Shown here in pieces: positions 16,963 through 26,052 of a DNA stretch of 64,000 nt. This DNA is from Candidatus Bathyarchaeota archaeon. GTDB taxonomy: Archaea > Thermoproteota > Bathyarchaeia > Bathyarchaeales > Bathycorpusculaceae. The stretch covers positions 377,609 through 441,608 of the forward strand of contig JAOZIH010000001.1 of assembly GCA_026014545.1 (NCBI GenBank), given 5' to 3'. The notes beneath the pieces were generated by a model. It ran no database searches. It was not told the DNA's origin and saw only the letters and a program-made list of their open reading frames with translations. The translations under genes and the position numbers were made by a program. Every line of letters begins with the position of its first letter. Positions within the stretch are counted from its first letter, which is position 1.

Positions 16963-18204
16963 TTGGCTGCACTGCTTTTTCTTGCGTTTATGGTTAGATT
17001 CGCATTTTTCTCTCACCAAGGCTATGCATCAGTGGATACTCGGGATTTTATGGCCTGGTTTCAAACCGCAGCAGAGTATGGGCCGCGAACCTTCTACACG
17101 AGAACATGGTGCGACTACCCGCCGTTCAACATTTACATTTTCTGGGTTTTCGGCTTACTTGCGAAAAGCCTCTCGCTTTATGGAATCGCCGCTTTCACTT
17201 ACGTCATGAAGTTGCCGCCCAACCTCTTCGACATGGCAACGGCAAGCCTGATCTTCTATTTCGTGAGGAAGCGCTTAGACTTCAAAATGGCGCTTTTAGC
17301 CGCGGGACTTTACGCGCTTAATCCCGCCGTAGTCTTTAACGCGGCGGTTTGGGGCCAGTTCGACGCGATTTACACGTTCTTCCTCGTGCTCGCGCTTATG
17401 CTGTCATTAGCGTCTAAACCTGAGCTTTCGGCTGTAGCGTACTTTCTTGGCGTATTGACGAAGCCACAGAGCATAGCCTTATTGCCGCTTATCGCCTATC
17501 TTATACTCAGAAAACATAGTTTGCGCCGTTTCTTTACTTCGCTTGCCGCTGCAGCAGCAACAGTCTTCGCGGTGATACTCCCATTCGAATGGAGCAATCC
17601 CGTGACTTTCTTGAGCGGAATTTACTTGGGTGCCTACAGCGGCTACGGCTACACCTCAATAAACGCCTTCAACACTTGGGCTCTAGGCGGCCTATGGGTG
17701 CCAGACGAAGGCTTCTTCATTTTAGGCTGGATACTATTCGGCTGCTTCTCCTCGTTTACCCTGTACGTTCTGCACAAGCGCTTTGGCGAGTCAGGCGAGT
17801 TACTGGCAATTTTTGCGGCCTTCATGCTTTTCTTCGGCTTCTTCATGCTTCCCACAAGAATTCATGAACGCTACTTGTTCCCAGCCATAAGCGCGCTTGC
17901 ACTGATGTTTCCGTTCCTGAAAAAGGCACGCCTGTTGTATGCGGTTTTAACGGCGACGCTGCTCGCTAACACGGCTTATGTTCTTTACTGGCTTAATGTC
18001 TACGCTGCCGCAGGCTATCAATACGGTCCAAATCTCACAGGTGACCCTGTGACAGTTACAGTAAGCCTCATTAACGTAGTAACATTCATTTACACGTTAT
18101 TGCTACTGTGGCATGAGCTAAAAGGCGAGGCGTGGCTCAAAATCAGCCCCATAGGAATAGGCAAGCGCGTTGAGGCAGAAGTGGAGGATAATGTACGTGA
18201 ATAA
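16963..18204 (+). CDS. GT-C membrane mannosyltransferase-like protein (Gpi18/PIG-M type)
   Basis: A 413-residue membrane protein with about 9-10 helices. It carries an early acidic loop VDTRDFMAWF, an aromatic YPPFNIYIFW loop, and the family hallmark AVWGQFDAIYTFF. These indicate a GT-C glycosyltransferase that takes sugar from a polyprenyl-phosphate donor. The frame stays open from 16903 without ATG; a strong ribosome binding site (GGGAGAGG, 16910-16917) precedes only non-standard codons such as ATA at 16921. The TTG at 16963 is therefore a conservative start. It overlaps the PMT gene by 14 bases and belongs to a three-gene mannosylation operon. Confidence 0.75.
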   Translation: MAALLFLAFMVRFAFFSHQGYASVDTRDFMAWFQTAAEYGPRTFYTRTWCDYPPFNIYIFWVFGLLAKSLSLYGIAAFTYVMKLPPNLFDMATASLIFYFVRKRLDFKMALLAAGLYALNPAVVFNAAVWGQFDAIYTFFLVLALMLSLASKPELSAVAYFLGVLTKPQSIALLPLIAYLILRKHSLRRFFTSLAAAAATVFAVILPFEWSNPVTFLSGIYLGAYSGYGYTSINAFNTWALGGLWVPDEGFFILGWILFGCFSSFTLYVLHKRFGESGELLAIFAAFMLFFGFFMLPTRIHERYLFPAISALALMFPFLKKARLLYAVLTATLLANTAYVLYWLNVYAAAGYQYGPNLTGDPVTVTVSLINVVTFIYTLLLLWHELKGEAWLKISPIGIGKRVEAEVEDNVRE

Positions 18205-19897
18205 GCAGGATTTGCTGTCTATTGCTGCGCTTTGCGTAATTTTCTTTTCCGTTGCAGCATGGAACCTCGGCGAGATGCAGGTGCCGCTTACTGCTTGGCA
18301 AGTAAATGGAAGCCAAACGTTCTATATTGACCTCGGCGAGGCTCAAAGCGTAGGCACTGTTTATATGCTGGTGAAAAACGGCTCTGCAACTGTTCAGGTT
18401 TATACGGGTTCTCCTGGAAGCTGGAGCCTTAGAAGCAACCTTAGCCTCAAGTACCCATTTGCGTATTATGATTGGAATAAAATCGAGGTTAACAGCGAAA
18501 CCAGATATGTGCGCTTCAAATTTGAGCAGGCGTCTGCAGAAATCCTCGAGTTAGCAGTTCTTGGCCAAGCCAATCAGAAGCTCTCTATCGCAGCGATAAA
18601 CGGCGAAGGCGCAATAGACGAGGACTTGCAGAAGCTGGTTGATGAGCAAGCGCTGGTGCAGGTTCCGCCCACGTACATGTCAGAAACCTACTTCGATGAG
18701 GTTTATTTCGCGCGAACCGCGGAGAACTATCTGCGCCTGCAGTATCCGTACGAGTGGACCCATCCGCCTCTTGGCAAACTCATTCAAGCCGCCGGCATCG
18801 CCCTCTTTGGCTATAGCCCGTTCGGCTGGCGGATAATGGGTGTAATCGCGGCTACGTTAATGATACCTGTGCTTTACATGCTGGGAAAGACGCTGTTCGA
18901 AAGCTGGATAGGCGGCTTCGCCGCAGCTTTTTTGCTGACATTCGATTTCATGCATTTCACCATGGCAAGAATGGGAACCGCTGACACCTACGTTGTACTG
19001 TTTTCGCTGGCATCACAGCTTTTCTTTCTAATTTACCTCAAAAACGTACTCAAAAGCGGCTGGAGCACATCGGTTAAGCCGCTGTTTTGGGCGGTTCTAT
19101 TTTTCGCGCTTGGCTTCGCAACAAAGTGGATTGTGCTTTACGGTTTTGCCGCGCAACTGGCAATTCTCGCCGCACTCAGGCTACGGGAAGTGGCAAAACT
19201 TGACAAGGGATTAACAGGCAAACTTTACGCCTTCACTGACCCGCCATTTGCCACGGTTGTAGCGTTTCTGCTGCTGGCGATTCTAGTTTACTTTTTAACC
19301 TACATTCCAGACATACTTGCCGGCCGTTCCATAGTAAATGTTCTTGGGGTGCAGGGCGGTATGCTAAATTATCATGCAACGCTGACTGCATCACATCCCT
19401 TCTCGTCTCCATGGTGGACATGGCCACTTCTGCTTAGGCCAGTGTGGCTTTACGTATCATACCTACCGCTAAACGTCAAGTCAACCATTGTGCTTCTTGG
19501 GAACCCAGCGGTCTGGTGGATTGGCTTCGCGTGTATGATCGGCATAGCCATTTTTGCGGTGGACAGGTTCAGAAAAGCGGCTGAAAGGCGAGTCCACGCG
19601 GTAGGCTTGCCTGCCCTGTTTATCTTGGCGTTTTTCTTTTTCCAGTGGCTTCCCTACGTGCTAATCTCCAGAGTTACCTTTCTCTACCACTTCTACGTTA
19701 ACGTGCCATTTCTCTGCTTGGCAGCAGCTTATTTCATAAGCACCTACTGGAGTAATAGGTGGGTTAAGGTGGCGACTATGGCGTACTTCGCATGCACAGT
19801 GGCACTGTTCGTGCTATTTTACCCGGTAATTTCTGGAATGCCAGCATCTACTTCATTCATCGACAGCTTAAAGTGGCTTAACGGATGGGTCTTCTAG
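18191..19897 (+). CDS. PMT-family protein O-mannosyltransferase (GT39)
   Basis: A 568-residue membrane enzyme. A signal anchor is followed by a 120-residue beta-rich extracellular domain (YIDLGEAQSVGTVYML...RYVRFKFEQ), an insertion not found in bacterial PMTs. Then comes the GT39 core with the catalytic acidic pair FDEVYFARTAENYL, the motif EWTHPPLGK, and FDFMHFTMARMGTADTY. It transfers mannose from polyprenyl-phosphomannose to Ser/Thr of exported proteins. The ATG at 18191 is chosen because GGAGG lies 5 bases before it. It overlaps the GT-C gene upstream and the GT2 gene downstream, so donor synthesis and transfer are encoded together. Confidence 0.85.
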   Translation: MYVNKQDLLSIAALCVIFFSVAAWNLGEMQVPLTAWQVNGSQTFYIDLGEAQSVGTVYMLVKNGSATVQVYTGSPGSWSLRSNLSLKYPFAYYDWNKIEVNSETRYVRFKFEQASAEILELAVLGQANQKLSIAAINGEGAIDEDLQKLVDEQALVQVPPTYMSETYFDEVYFARTAENYLRLQYPYEWTHPPLGKLIQAAGIALFGYSPFGWRIMGVIAATLMIPVLYMLGKTLFESWIGGFAAAFLLTFDFMHFTMARMGTADTYVVLFSLASQLFFLIYLKNVLKSGWSTSVKPLFWAVLFFALGFATKWIVLYGFAAQLAILAALRLREVAKLDKGLTGKLYAFTDPPFATVVAFLLLAILVYFLTYIPDILAGRSIVNVLGVQGGMLNYHATLTASHPFSSPWWTWPLLLRPVWLYVSYLPLNVKSTIVLLGNPAVWWIGFACMIGIAIFAVDRFRKAAERRVHAVGLPALFILAFFFFQWLPYVLISRVTFLYHFYVNVPFLCLAAAYFISTYWSNRWVKVATMAYFACTVALFVLFYPVISGMPASTSFIDSLKWLNGWVF

Positions 19898-20631
19898 AAA
19901 TGAATGCAAGGTCTAGCTCAGTGGAGGTTTCGGTGGTTCTTCCAGCCTACAACGAAGCAGCCACGTTAGAAACTACGGTGGCGAAGGTTGCGAAGGCGCT
20001 CAGCGAGTTTACATGTGCATACGAGATAATTATTGCTGAAGACGGAAGCACAGATGGCACCGATAAGCTTGCAGCAGCGCTTGCTGAGCGGTTCCCCTAC
20101 GTGAAGCATATCCATAGAGAAAAGCGGCTTGGGCGAGGCAACGCGCTAAAGAACGCTTTCAAACAAAGCAGCGGCAAGGTTCTTGTCTACATGGACTTGG
20201 ACCTCGCAACTGACCTAAAACACTTGAAGCCGCTGGTTGAGGCAGTCGCGGTTGAAGGCTACGATTTTGCCACTGGGTCGCGCATGCTTCCTGAAAGCGA
20301 TGTTGAACGGGGCTTTACGCGGAATCTGGCTTCTAAAACTTACAATTTTATGGTTCGAACACTGTTAGGCTCCAAAGTCAGGGATCACCAGTGTGGCTTC
20401 AAGGCGTTCCGCAGAGAACCGCTTATGCGGCTGCTTGATGAGGTTGAAGCTGGCCACTGGTTCTGGGACACAGAAATCCTAGTCAGAGCACACTGCAAGG
20501 GCTACAGGATAAAGGAGATTCCCGTGTCGTGGAGGAGCGGCCGCGAAACTAAAGTGCGCTTGCTTAAGGATTCGATGAGCATGTTTAGGCAAGCGTTGAA
20601 GCTCTGGTGGCGTTTGAAGCGGCAGCGGTAG
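19885..20631 (+). CDS. Family 2 glycosyltransferase, dolichyl-phosphate mannose/glucose synthase type
   Basis: A 248-residue GT-A enzyme without C-terminal helices. Motifs are VVLPAYNEAATLE, IIAEDGSTDGT, VYMDLDLATDLKHL (metal-binding Asp) and RDHQCGFKAFRRE. These fit the DPM1/ALG5 branch, which makes polyprenyl-phosphate mannose or glucose. It overlaps the 3' end of the PMT gene by 13 bases; ATG 19885 or ATG 19900 could start it. Placed directly after a PMT and a GT-C enzyme, it most likely supplies their lipid-linked sugar donor. Confidence 0.85.
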   Translation: MGLLEMNARSSSVEVSVVLPAYNEAATLETTVAKVAKALSEFTCAYEIIIAEDGSTDGTDKLAAALAERFPYVKHIHREKRLGRGNALKNAFKQSSGKVLVYMDLDLATDLKHLKPLVEAVAVEGYDFATGSRMLPESDVERGFTRNLASKTYNFMVRTLLGSKVRDHQCGFKAFRREPLMRLLDEVEAGHWFWDTEILVRAHCKGYRIKEIPVSWRSGRETKVRLLKDSMSMFRQALKLWWRLKRQR

Positions 20632-20646
20632 CTTTGGCTTACGCGG

Positions 20647-21144
20647 CTATTTCCTTCTGGGTAGGAGTACTAACGCTCTGGCGAAAAACGACAAACCCAG
20701 CATTATCAGTAATGAAGCCCAAAACATAAACCACTGCGTTAAACTCGGCGCGACGCTGAGATATAGCATTATTAGATACGCAGCGCCGAACCAGAAAACA
20801 AGGTTTCCCACGGTTTCCGCCGTCTTGGCAACTGGCGAGTGGACAGCAAGCCTAATCATGAGCAGCAGAATTTGCAGGATGCCAAGGCCTAGGCAAAACT
20901 GGAATGCGGCAGTGTACAAAACGCCGTGAACAGCCGTATTTGCTGGCGCGGGCAAATATATGTCGGTGCCTGGAACCGAGCGGACAGTGAAAGACTTGAA
21001 AAAGTTCACTATACTATCCCATAGGCTATTTGGCTGCGCGAGAACAAAAACTGTTCCAATCAAGATAAGAACGGCGCCCACTGATATCGCGGAAATCACG
21101 CCTTCGCTTAGCTTATATGCACGCGTCTGCGCGTTTACATTCAT
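20647..21144 (-). CDS. Four-helix membrane protein of unknown function
   Basis: A 165-residue protein beginning MNVNAQTRAYKL with GGAGGG upstream, and about four transmembrane helices. A short exported loop after helix 1 contains SFTVRSVPGTDIYLPAP. It ends in ARALVLLPRRK. No family is recognised, though similar four-helix proteins are frequent in Bathyarchaeia-like genomes. It converges with the mannosylation operon, 15 bases from the GT2 stop, and is divergent from the zinc-ribbon gene. Confidence 0.55.
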   Translation of the reverse strand: MNVNAQTRAYKLSEGVISAISVGAVLILIGTVFVLAQPNSLWDSIVNFFKSFTVRSVPGTDIYLPAPANTAVHGVLYTAAFQFCLGLGILQILLLMIRLAVHSPVAKTAETVGNLVFWFGAAYLIMLYLSVAPSLTQWFMFWASLLIMLGLSFFARALVLLPRRK

Positions 21145-21262
21145 TTTATTCCGGCCCTCCCCCGATGGTATATTGGGTGCAAGAGCACATAAAACTTGCC
21201 CCACTTCTACACGTGGCAGCTGTATATTTTAAATACTAATGCTTACTACAAGAGAGTTGGGG

Positions 21263-21673
21263 ATGAGTGCACAGTTGTATTGTCCTAAATGTGGTAGTCA
21301 AGTTGACGAGTCTATGGCTTTTTGCCCACGATGCGGCGCAGCGTTAAAGCCAACAGCAGCGGCGGCTCCGTCGGCTCCAGCGCCTCAACGAGCGGAAAAG
21401 GCAGAGAAGCAGGAGAAAGGTGAAAAGCAGGAGAAGCAGGAGCCTGAAAAAAGCGAGAAGCAGGAGAAAGGTGAGTACGGCTTCGTTGGCTGGTTGATAG
21501 GTGGCGTTATCCTTATACTCTTAGGGTTCTTTGCGTTGCTTCAAGTTGCAGGCTATCTTCCTCCGGGGTTAGGATGGGCTGTTGTGCTCCTCGCGGCAGG
21601 AATTATTATATTAGTTTCTGCTGTGTACTTCAGCATGAGAGCGCGGAAACGGTTTCCTCCACCGCCGTCTTAG
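21263..21673 (+). CDS. Zinc-ribbon membrane protein with a charged repeat linker
   Basis: A 136-residue protein. An N-terminal zinc ribbon (YCPKCGSQVDESMAFCPRCG) is followed by an Ala/Pro stretch and a Lys/Glu/Gln linker built from EKQEKGE units. Two transmembrane helices and a short basic end come last. The linker is encoded in part by a 20-base direct repeat (21404-21423 and 21455-21474, both GAGAAGCAGGAGAAAGGTGA). The start at ATG 21263 has GGGG just upstream; ATG 21239 would add 8 residues. Ribbon plus membrane helices is a common archaeal architecture without known function. Confidence 0.6.
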   Translation: MSAQLYCPKCGSQVDESMAFCPRCGAALKPTAAAAPSAPAPQRAEKAEKQEKGEKQEKQEPEKSEKQEKGEYGFVGWLIGGVILILLGFFALLQVAGYLPPGLGWAVVLLAAGIIILVSAVYFSMRARKRFPPPPS

Positions 21674-22809
21674 AGGAGCCAGCCGAGAAATAGCCGATAC
21701 AAGCGATGCTCCAGAAGCGTTAAGGTATTTCGTCTACCAAACACGCGATAATAGTTTTTTCCAGCTGCTTCTATCATATCGCCAATATCGTAGCGCGGGA
21801 GCATACACGAGGAGATTATCAGCTTGCCCCATTCGCCGCGTTTAAGCTCATGCAGCAGCTTTACGCCTCTGCCAGTTTCAACCTCAAAAAGGTAAGCATC
21901 ATAGTTAGGCGTAACATAGGGCAGGTCGTCCAGCTGCTGGGCGAAAACGCCCTCGGTCGCCGTGTACATCTCCACAACAGGCACGGCGCCATAGAATTTT
22001 CTCAGAATCGGCGCGTACTTGGATTGTATCTTGCGCACGCTGGTGCAGAACAGCGCCTGAAACCGCCACAGGTCAGCAGGCTTCTTCCCGTGTTTGCGCT
22101 TGATGTATCTGGCGAAGGCAAGAATCACGGGTGCCACGCCCATTGTGGCGGTTACGTTTTTGCCAAGCGCTTGCTGATAAACCAGCTCGAAGCGTTTTTC
22201 CCAGTCAGCGCGGCTGATGCCCGAGCCAAGCGCGTCTATCTCCTCTTGTCGAGGCACGAGGCTGACGCGGTCAAACATGGGATTAAGCCTCGCGTACGTG
22301 CCAGAACTATAGCCGTAAGTTACTTCTCGCCCATCTGAGGTCATGGTGTGGACTTGCGAGGGAAAGTTCAGGTTTAATATGTAGCCTGTGAAGACCTCGA
22401 AATTCTTACGTTTCAGCGCAAAGTTTACAAGAGCTCTTGCGCCGCAGGTGAAAATCTGCTTTAGATGCGTCTGCGTGGCAGGCAGAACCTTCGCGTGGCC
22501 CGTTGAGCCGCGGGTCATCACCCAGCATTCAGGCGGCTCCGGCAGAAAAGCCTTATAGTTGCCCTCTTTCACCTGAGCCAAGTAGGGTGAAAGCGCCTTG
22601 TAATCCACTATGGGAAAATGCGCTTGGAACTCAGAAACGCCGGAGATTTGATTTGCACCGTGCGTTTTGCCATAATCTGTAATCGCGTACTTCTTGAGCA
22701 GGTCGTATAGGACGGTTTCCTGTGCTTTCTGTGGATTCTCCAGCGACTCATACCACGGGCCAATTATTGGCTTCAGAATAGCGTTAACAGCGTCTTCTTC
22801 AGGCATCAT
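21670..22809 (-). CDS. GH3-family acyl-adenylating protein, short form
   Basis: A 379-residue protein of the GH3 (auxin-responsive promoter family) branch of adenylate-forming enzymes. The P-loop-like CWVMTRGSTGHAKVLP, the motif VVEMYTATEG, and LPRYDIGDMIE followed by YYRVFGRRN are in the usual order. The protein stops about 15 residues after the GRRN segment, so most of the C-terminal domain found in plant and bacterial GH3 proteins (about 500-600 residues) is missing. Archaeal GH3 proteins have no established substrate. It is divergent from the R15P isomerase gene with 76 bases between, and its stop overlaps the converging gene by 4 bases. Confidence 0.75.
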   Translation of the reverse strand: MMPEEDAVNAILKPIIGPWYESLENPQKAQETVLYDLLKKYAITDYGKTHGANQISGVSEFQAHFPIVDYKALSPYLAQVKEGNYKAFLPEPPECWVMTRGSTGHAKVLPATQTHLKQIFTCGARALVNFALKRKNFEVFTGYILNLNFPSQVHTMTSDGREVTYGYSSGTYARLNPMFDRVSLVPRQEEIDALGSGISRADWEKRFELVYQQALGKNVTATMGVAPVILAFARYIKRKHGKKPADLWRFQALFCTSVRKIQSKYAPILRKFYGAVPVVEMYTATEGVFAQQLDDLPYVTPNYDAYLFEVETGRGVKLLHELKRGEWGKLIISSCMLPRYDIGDMIEAAGKNYYRVFGRRNTLTLLEHRLYRLFLGWLL

Positions 22810-22885
22810 GAGAGTCCCGCTTAGCTTTTCTGTCTAAATTGCCTTATATGCTTCGCCATGCAATAGTGAAAGCGGGTGAAGCGCT

Positions 22886-23806
22886 GTGACAGAGGCAGTT
22901 CGCGTTGCGGCTGAGAGGATTAGGCGTCTTGAGGTGCAGGGTGCCAGAAACGTTGCCATAGCCGCTATAAAAGCGCTCGAAGCTTTAGCCGAGGAAACAG
23001 AGGCAAAAACGCGGGAAGAATTCCTTAATGAGCTTGCTGAAGCCCGTGGCTTGCTGTTTGCTTCAAGGGCAACGGAGCCGCTCATGCGGAACGCGGTTCG
23101 ATGGATAATTAGCCAGGTGGAAAACAGCCATGAAAAGCAAGCAGCCGCACTTGCTAGGCGGGTGTCCTCTGCGGCTGCCCAGTTTCTGAAGGAGCTTGAC
23201 GCCTCCAAAGAATGCATCGCCGAGATAGGCGCCAAGCGGATACTGGACGGCATGGTGGTTTTCACTCATTGCCATTCGTCCACCGTAACGTATCTTTTGA
23301 GCAAAGCCAAAAAGGAGGGCAAAACCTTCGAGGTGATATGCACTGAGACCCGGCCAGCCTTTCAGGGCAGAATCACCGCTAAAGAGATGCTGATGCTGGG
23401 CGTGAAGACAACTTTTATTGTTGATTCGGCTGCACGCTCTTTCATACGCAACGCTGACCTCGTTCTTGTGGGCGCAGACGCCATAACCGCTGAGGGCAAC
23501 GTCATAAACAAGATAGGCACCGGCACCATTGCGCTTTTAGCTCATGAAGCGCGGAAGCCCTTCTACGTGGTCACGGAGCTTTTGAAGTTTGACCCAGCCA
23601 CTGTCTGCGGAGACTACGAGCAAATCGAAGAGCGCAGCCCAGAAGAGGTTTGGAAGAACGCGCCTGAAAAACTGGTGATAAGGAACCCAGCGTTTGATGT
23701 AACAAGACGCGACTTCATTCATGGCGTAATCTGCGAGGAAGGCGTGATTCCGCCGCATTCCGTGGCAGAGGTTACCCGCCGAAGATACCCGTGGATTTTC
23801 ATTTAA
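22886..23806 (+). CDS. Ribose-1,5-bisphosphate isomerase
   Basis: A 306-residue protein of the eIF2B-alpha/MtnA superfamily. It converts ribose-1,5-bisphosphate, made by AMP phosphorylase, to ribulose-1,5-bisphosphate for RuBisCO. The catalytic pair known in the Thermococcus enzyme is present: Cys129 in THCHSSTV and Asp198 in VGADAI. RPAFQGR and INKIGTGTIALLAHE are also conserved. The start is GTG at 22886. AMP phosphorylase and form III RuBisCO lie 2-5 kb away, which supports this assignment over a translation-factor or methylthioribose-phosphate role. Confidence 0.92.
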   Translation: MTEAVRVAAERIRRLEVQGARNVAIAAIKALEALAEETEAKTREEFLNELAEARGLLFASRATEPLMRNAVRWIISQVENSHEKQAAALARRVSSAAAQFLKELDASKECIAEIGAKRILDGMVVFTHCHSSTVTYLLSKAKKEGKTFEVICTETRPAFQGRITAKEMLMLGVKTTFIVDSAARSFIRNADLVLVGADAITAEGNVINKIGTGTIALLAHEARKPFYVVTELLKFDPATVCGDYEQIEERSPEEVWKNAPEKLVIRNPAFDVTRRDFIHGVICEEGVIPPHSVAEVTRRRYPWIFI

Positions 23807-23828
23807 ACAGTGATGAAAAGCGCAGCGC

Positions 23829-25133
23829 TTACCCGGTTTGGCTGTAGCTTCTTAGGTAAGTCCATCCTGCCTCGTTAGGCTTGGATGATTCATATGTGCC
23901 GTAAACCCATAGTTTGTTTTTGTAAACGAATAGGCCGTCAGCGTCGTAGCCTCTGTCGAAGCGATAAAGACTGCTCCACTGGGCACCGTCAAAGGCGGCG
24001 ATCATGCTTCTCCAGTTCTCGTAGTCGCTGTGCCAGAGTACATACAGCCGCCCTTCGAATACAACGGTGCTCCATGGCGAGAGCTTGTAGCCTTTTTCTG
24101 AAGGAACTGGAGTCAACTCGCCTAATGTGCCGTCGCTGAGACTGAAACTCCTTAGAACCCAGCCGCCGTCCTTAGGCTCGGGCGATTTGAAGTAGCTGCT
24201 GCTCCAAAAAGCAACCAGCGAGCCTTGATACTTCACGGCAGTAACGCCCCAGTTTTCTCCTCCATCATCGTTTGGCGTCAGTCTTGTAACGTTGTGCCAG
24301 TTTTCGCCGTCGAAATAGCCAAGCCAGACATCGGTTTGCGGCTTAGTCTGTGCATCAGCTTGGATGCCTACATTATCCCACGCAAACCAGAGCTGATCAT
24401 CTATAACAAGCGGCATCCACGCATTCGGCTGCTGAGTTGGTATGGTGAAATTTTGTGCTTGACTCCATGAACGCCCATTAAATGTCTTGTAGGTGAAGCT
24501 GTTTACGAAGCGTCCTTGCATATCCACGTTTTGATAAATCAGCCAAACCTTGTTTGAGTCAGCAAGGTATATGGGCGTGGCGTGGTTGCCCGTTTCGTTT
24601 TCGGTTAATGGCGCTTCAGCTTCGCTCCAGCTTTTTCCGTCAAAAACCTCGAGGCGAACACGCGACTTAACTTCAAAAGTGGAGCTGTCGGCGATGCGCC
24701 ATTCGGAAAGCGCAGCGTACAATTTGCCCTGAAAAACAAAAAAGCTTACGTTAACGCTGATTTCGTCGTTTGGCGTTGTCAGCCAAGCGGGACTGCTAAA
24801 GGTGGCTCCGTCGAATACTACGTACATGATGTCCTTTAAAGCCTGCTTCTCCGCCCATTCCTCATCGGCAGCAGTGTTGCCTACCGCGTTTTCGGTGATT
24901 ACGGAGTAGAACATGTAGATTTTATCTTCAAACTCAACTATCGTGGGCGCATTGCAGTTTACAGCCAGAAGCCCGCTCCATTCTCCGCCGTCCCATGTAA
25001 GCGGCACCTCACGCGGAGTATTCAAATAAACAAACAAGAAAGCCACAAGTGTCACCAAAATGAACACGACAGCAGAAACAGCAAGCCTAGATGCTGGACG
25101 ATTCTTCGCGTCGGCTGCAGCGGCGTTTTGCAT
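23829..25133 (-). CDS. Membrane-anchored extracellular beta-propeller-like protein
   Basis: A 434-residue protein with a signal anchor (residues about 17-38) followed by repeated beta-sheet units. The units recur as FDGATFSSPAW, FDGKSWSEAEA, FNGRSWSQAQ, FDGENWHNVTRL and FDGAQWSSLYRF, each near a strand such as KIYMFYSV, KLYAALSEW or LYVLWHS. This spacing of 50-60 residues suggests a six- or seven-bladed propeller like exo-sialidase/BNR proteins, but the Asp-box motif is not conserved. It could bind or cleave glycans at the cell surface; that is inference. It converges with the R15P isomerase gene. Confidence 0.6.
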   Translation of the reverse strand: MQNAAAADAKNRPASRLAVSAVVFILVTLVAFLFVYLNTPREVPLTWDGGEWSGLLAVNCNAPTIVEFEDKIYMFYSVITENAVGNTAADEEWAEKQALKDIMYVVFDGATFSSPAWLTTPNDEISVNVSFFVFQGKLYAALSEWRIADSSTFEVKSRVRLEVFDGKSWSEAEAPLTENETGNHATPIYLADSNKVWLIYQNVDMQGRFVNSFTYKTFNGRSWSQAQNFTIPTQQPNAWMPLVIDDQLWFAWDNVGIQADAQTKPQTDVWLGYFDGENWHNVTRLTPNDDGGENWGVTAVKYQGSLVAFWSSSYFKSPEPKDGGWVLRSFSLSDGTLGELTPVPSEKGYKLSPWSTVVFEGRLYVLWHSDYENWRSMIAAFDGAQWSSLYRFDRGYDADGLFVYKNKLWVYGTYESSKPNEAGWTYLRSYSQTG

Positions 25134-25401
25134 TTAATAGGGCTCCCATTTCTCAGATTAGCGGTTGCACGTTATTAATACGAAAGTGTATAAAAATATG
25201 CTCCATTGAACTTCCAAGATGCTGCATGCGAAAATTCCCTAACAGCTGCTTTTTGTTGAACGAAACACTGAAATTTAAATTTGGAAAAGCATTGGACAAG
25301 TTATTTAGCCAATAGAATATCAGGCAGGCAAAAGCGTAAACAAAATCTGCAAAGAACTCAGCACAGAAAAACAGACATTCGACACTTTAGAAGAATGGCA
25401 A

Positions 25402-25602
25402 CTAAAGCGTTGAATCTGTTCCCTTTTGCTTTTCGAATGGATTTGGAAAGTATACTGCTTTTTTGGTAATCTTAAGAGAGCATGTTCTAGTTCTCTTACA
25501 CCATTCTTCACATTCACGAGCAGTTTCCTCATCCAAATAGCCCAAACCACAAATTTCACAAAGAAAAAGAATCTTGCCGCCAACTTTCTCTTTTTTAACC
25601 AT
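25402..25602 (-). CDS. Small cysteine-rich zinc-finger protein
   Basis: A 66-residue protein with a CxxC knuckle (LCEICGLGYLDEETARECEEW), two further Cys and the ending RTCSLKITKKAVYF. The pattern FxCEICGxxYxDxxxAxxCExxC...CSLxITxxA is shared by small archaeal proteins, so it is probably a real zinc-binding family without known function. The start is ATG 25602 with GAGATGA about 9 bases upstream. It is an isolated gene in an AT-rich stretch between the propeller gene and RuBisCO. Confidence 0.6.
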   Translation of the reverse strand: MVKKEKVGGKILFLCEICGLGYLDEETARECEEWCKRTRTCSLKITKKAVYFPNPFEKQKGTDSTL

Positions 25603-26052
25603 CTGGAATCATCTCAGCAAACTTTATGAAAGTAAATACGTAAACGAGACAAACTTTATCCAACATTATTTGTGCGTATAAGAAACATTAAAGCATTGCT
25701 GCGAGGTCAAGAGCTCCCCTGCTCCATCAGTTTAACAGCAGAAATTTTCCTTTTCCATCTCCTAATATTTTCGCTTCCATTTTGGAAAGACGCTCTTCCA
25801 AAACTTAATTCTGTATTCCAAATCAAACACCACACCATCAGACCCAAACGTTATTCTAACCTTTAGAATCCTAAGTTGCATATTTACATTCTAACTTCGA
25901 GATTAAGTGGGCTGTCTGTTTGCTTAACCTAAAGGACGCTTTTGCTTCTGGCTATTTCTTGCAATAGAATGAATATGCGGAAAATGACAGGAAGGCTGGA
26001 GGGGACATTTCAGGCGAATATGCAGGGGAAACTGGGAATGGCTTTTGCCACG
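25603..26052. other. AT-rich gap, no gene seen
   Basis: About 450 bases between the small zinc-finger gene and the RuBisCO stop. It has short frames on both strands, but none has a ribosome binding site together with a plausible protein composition. No hairpin, repeat or RNA gene was recognised. Its left end is the promoter side of the zinc-finger gene. Confidence 0.4.
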
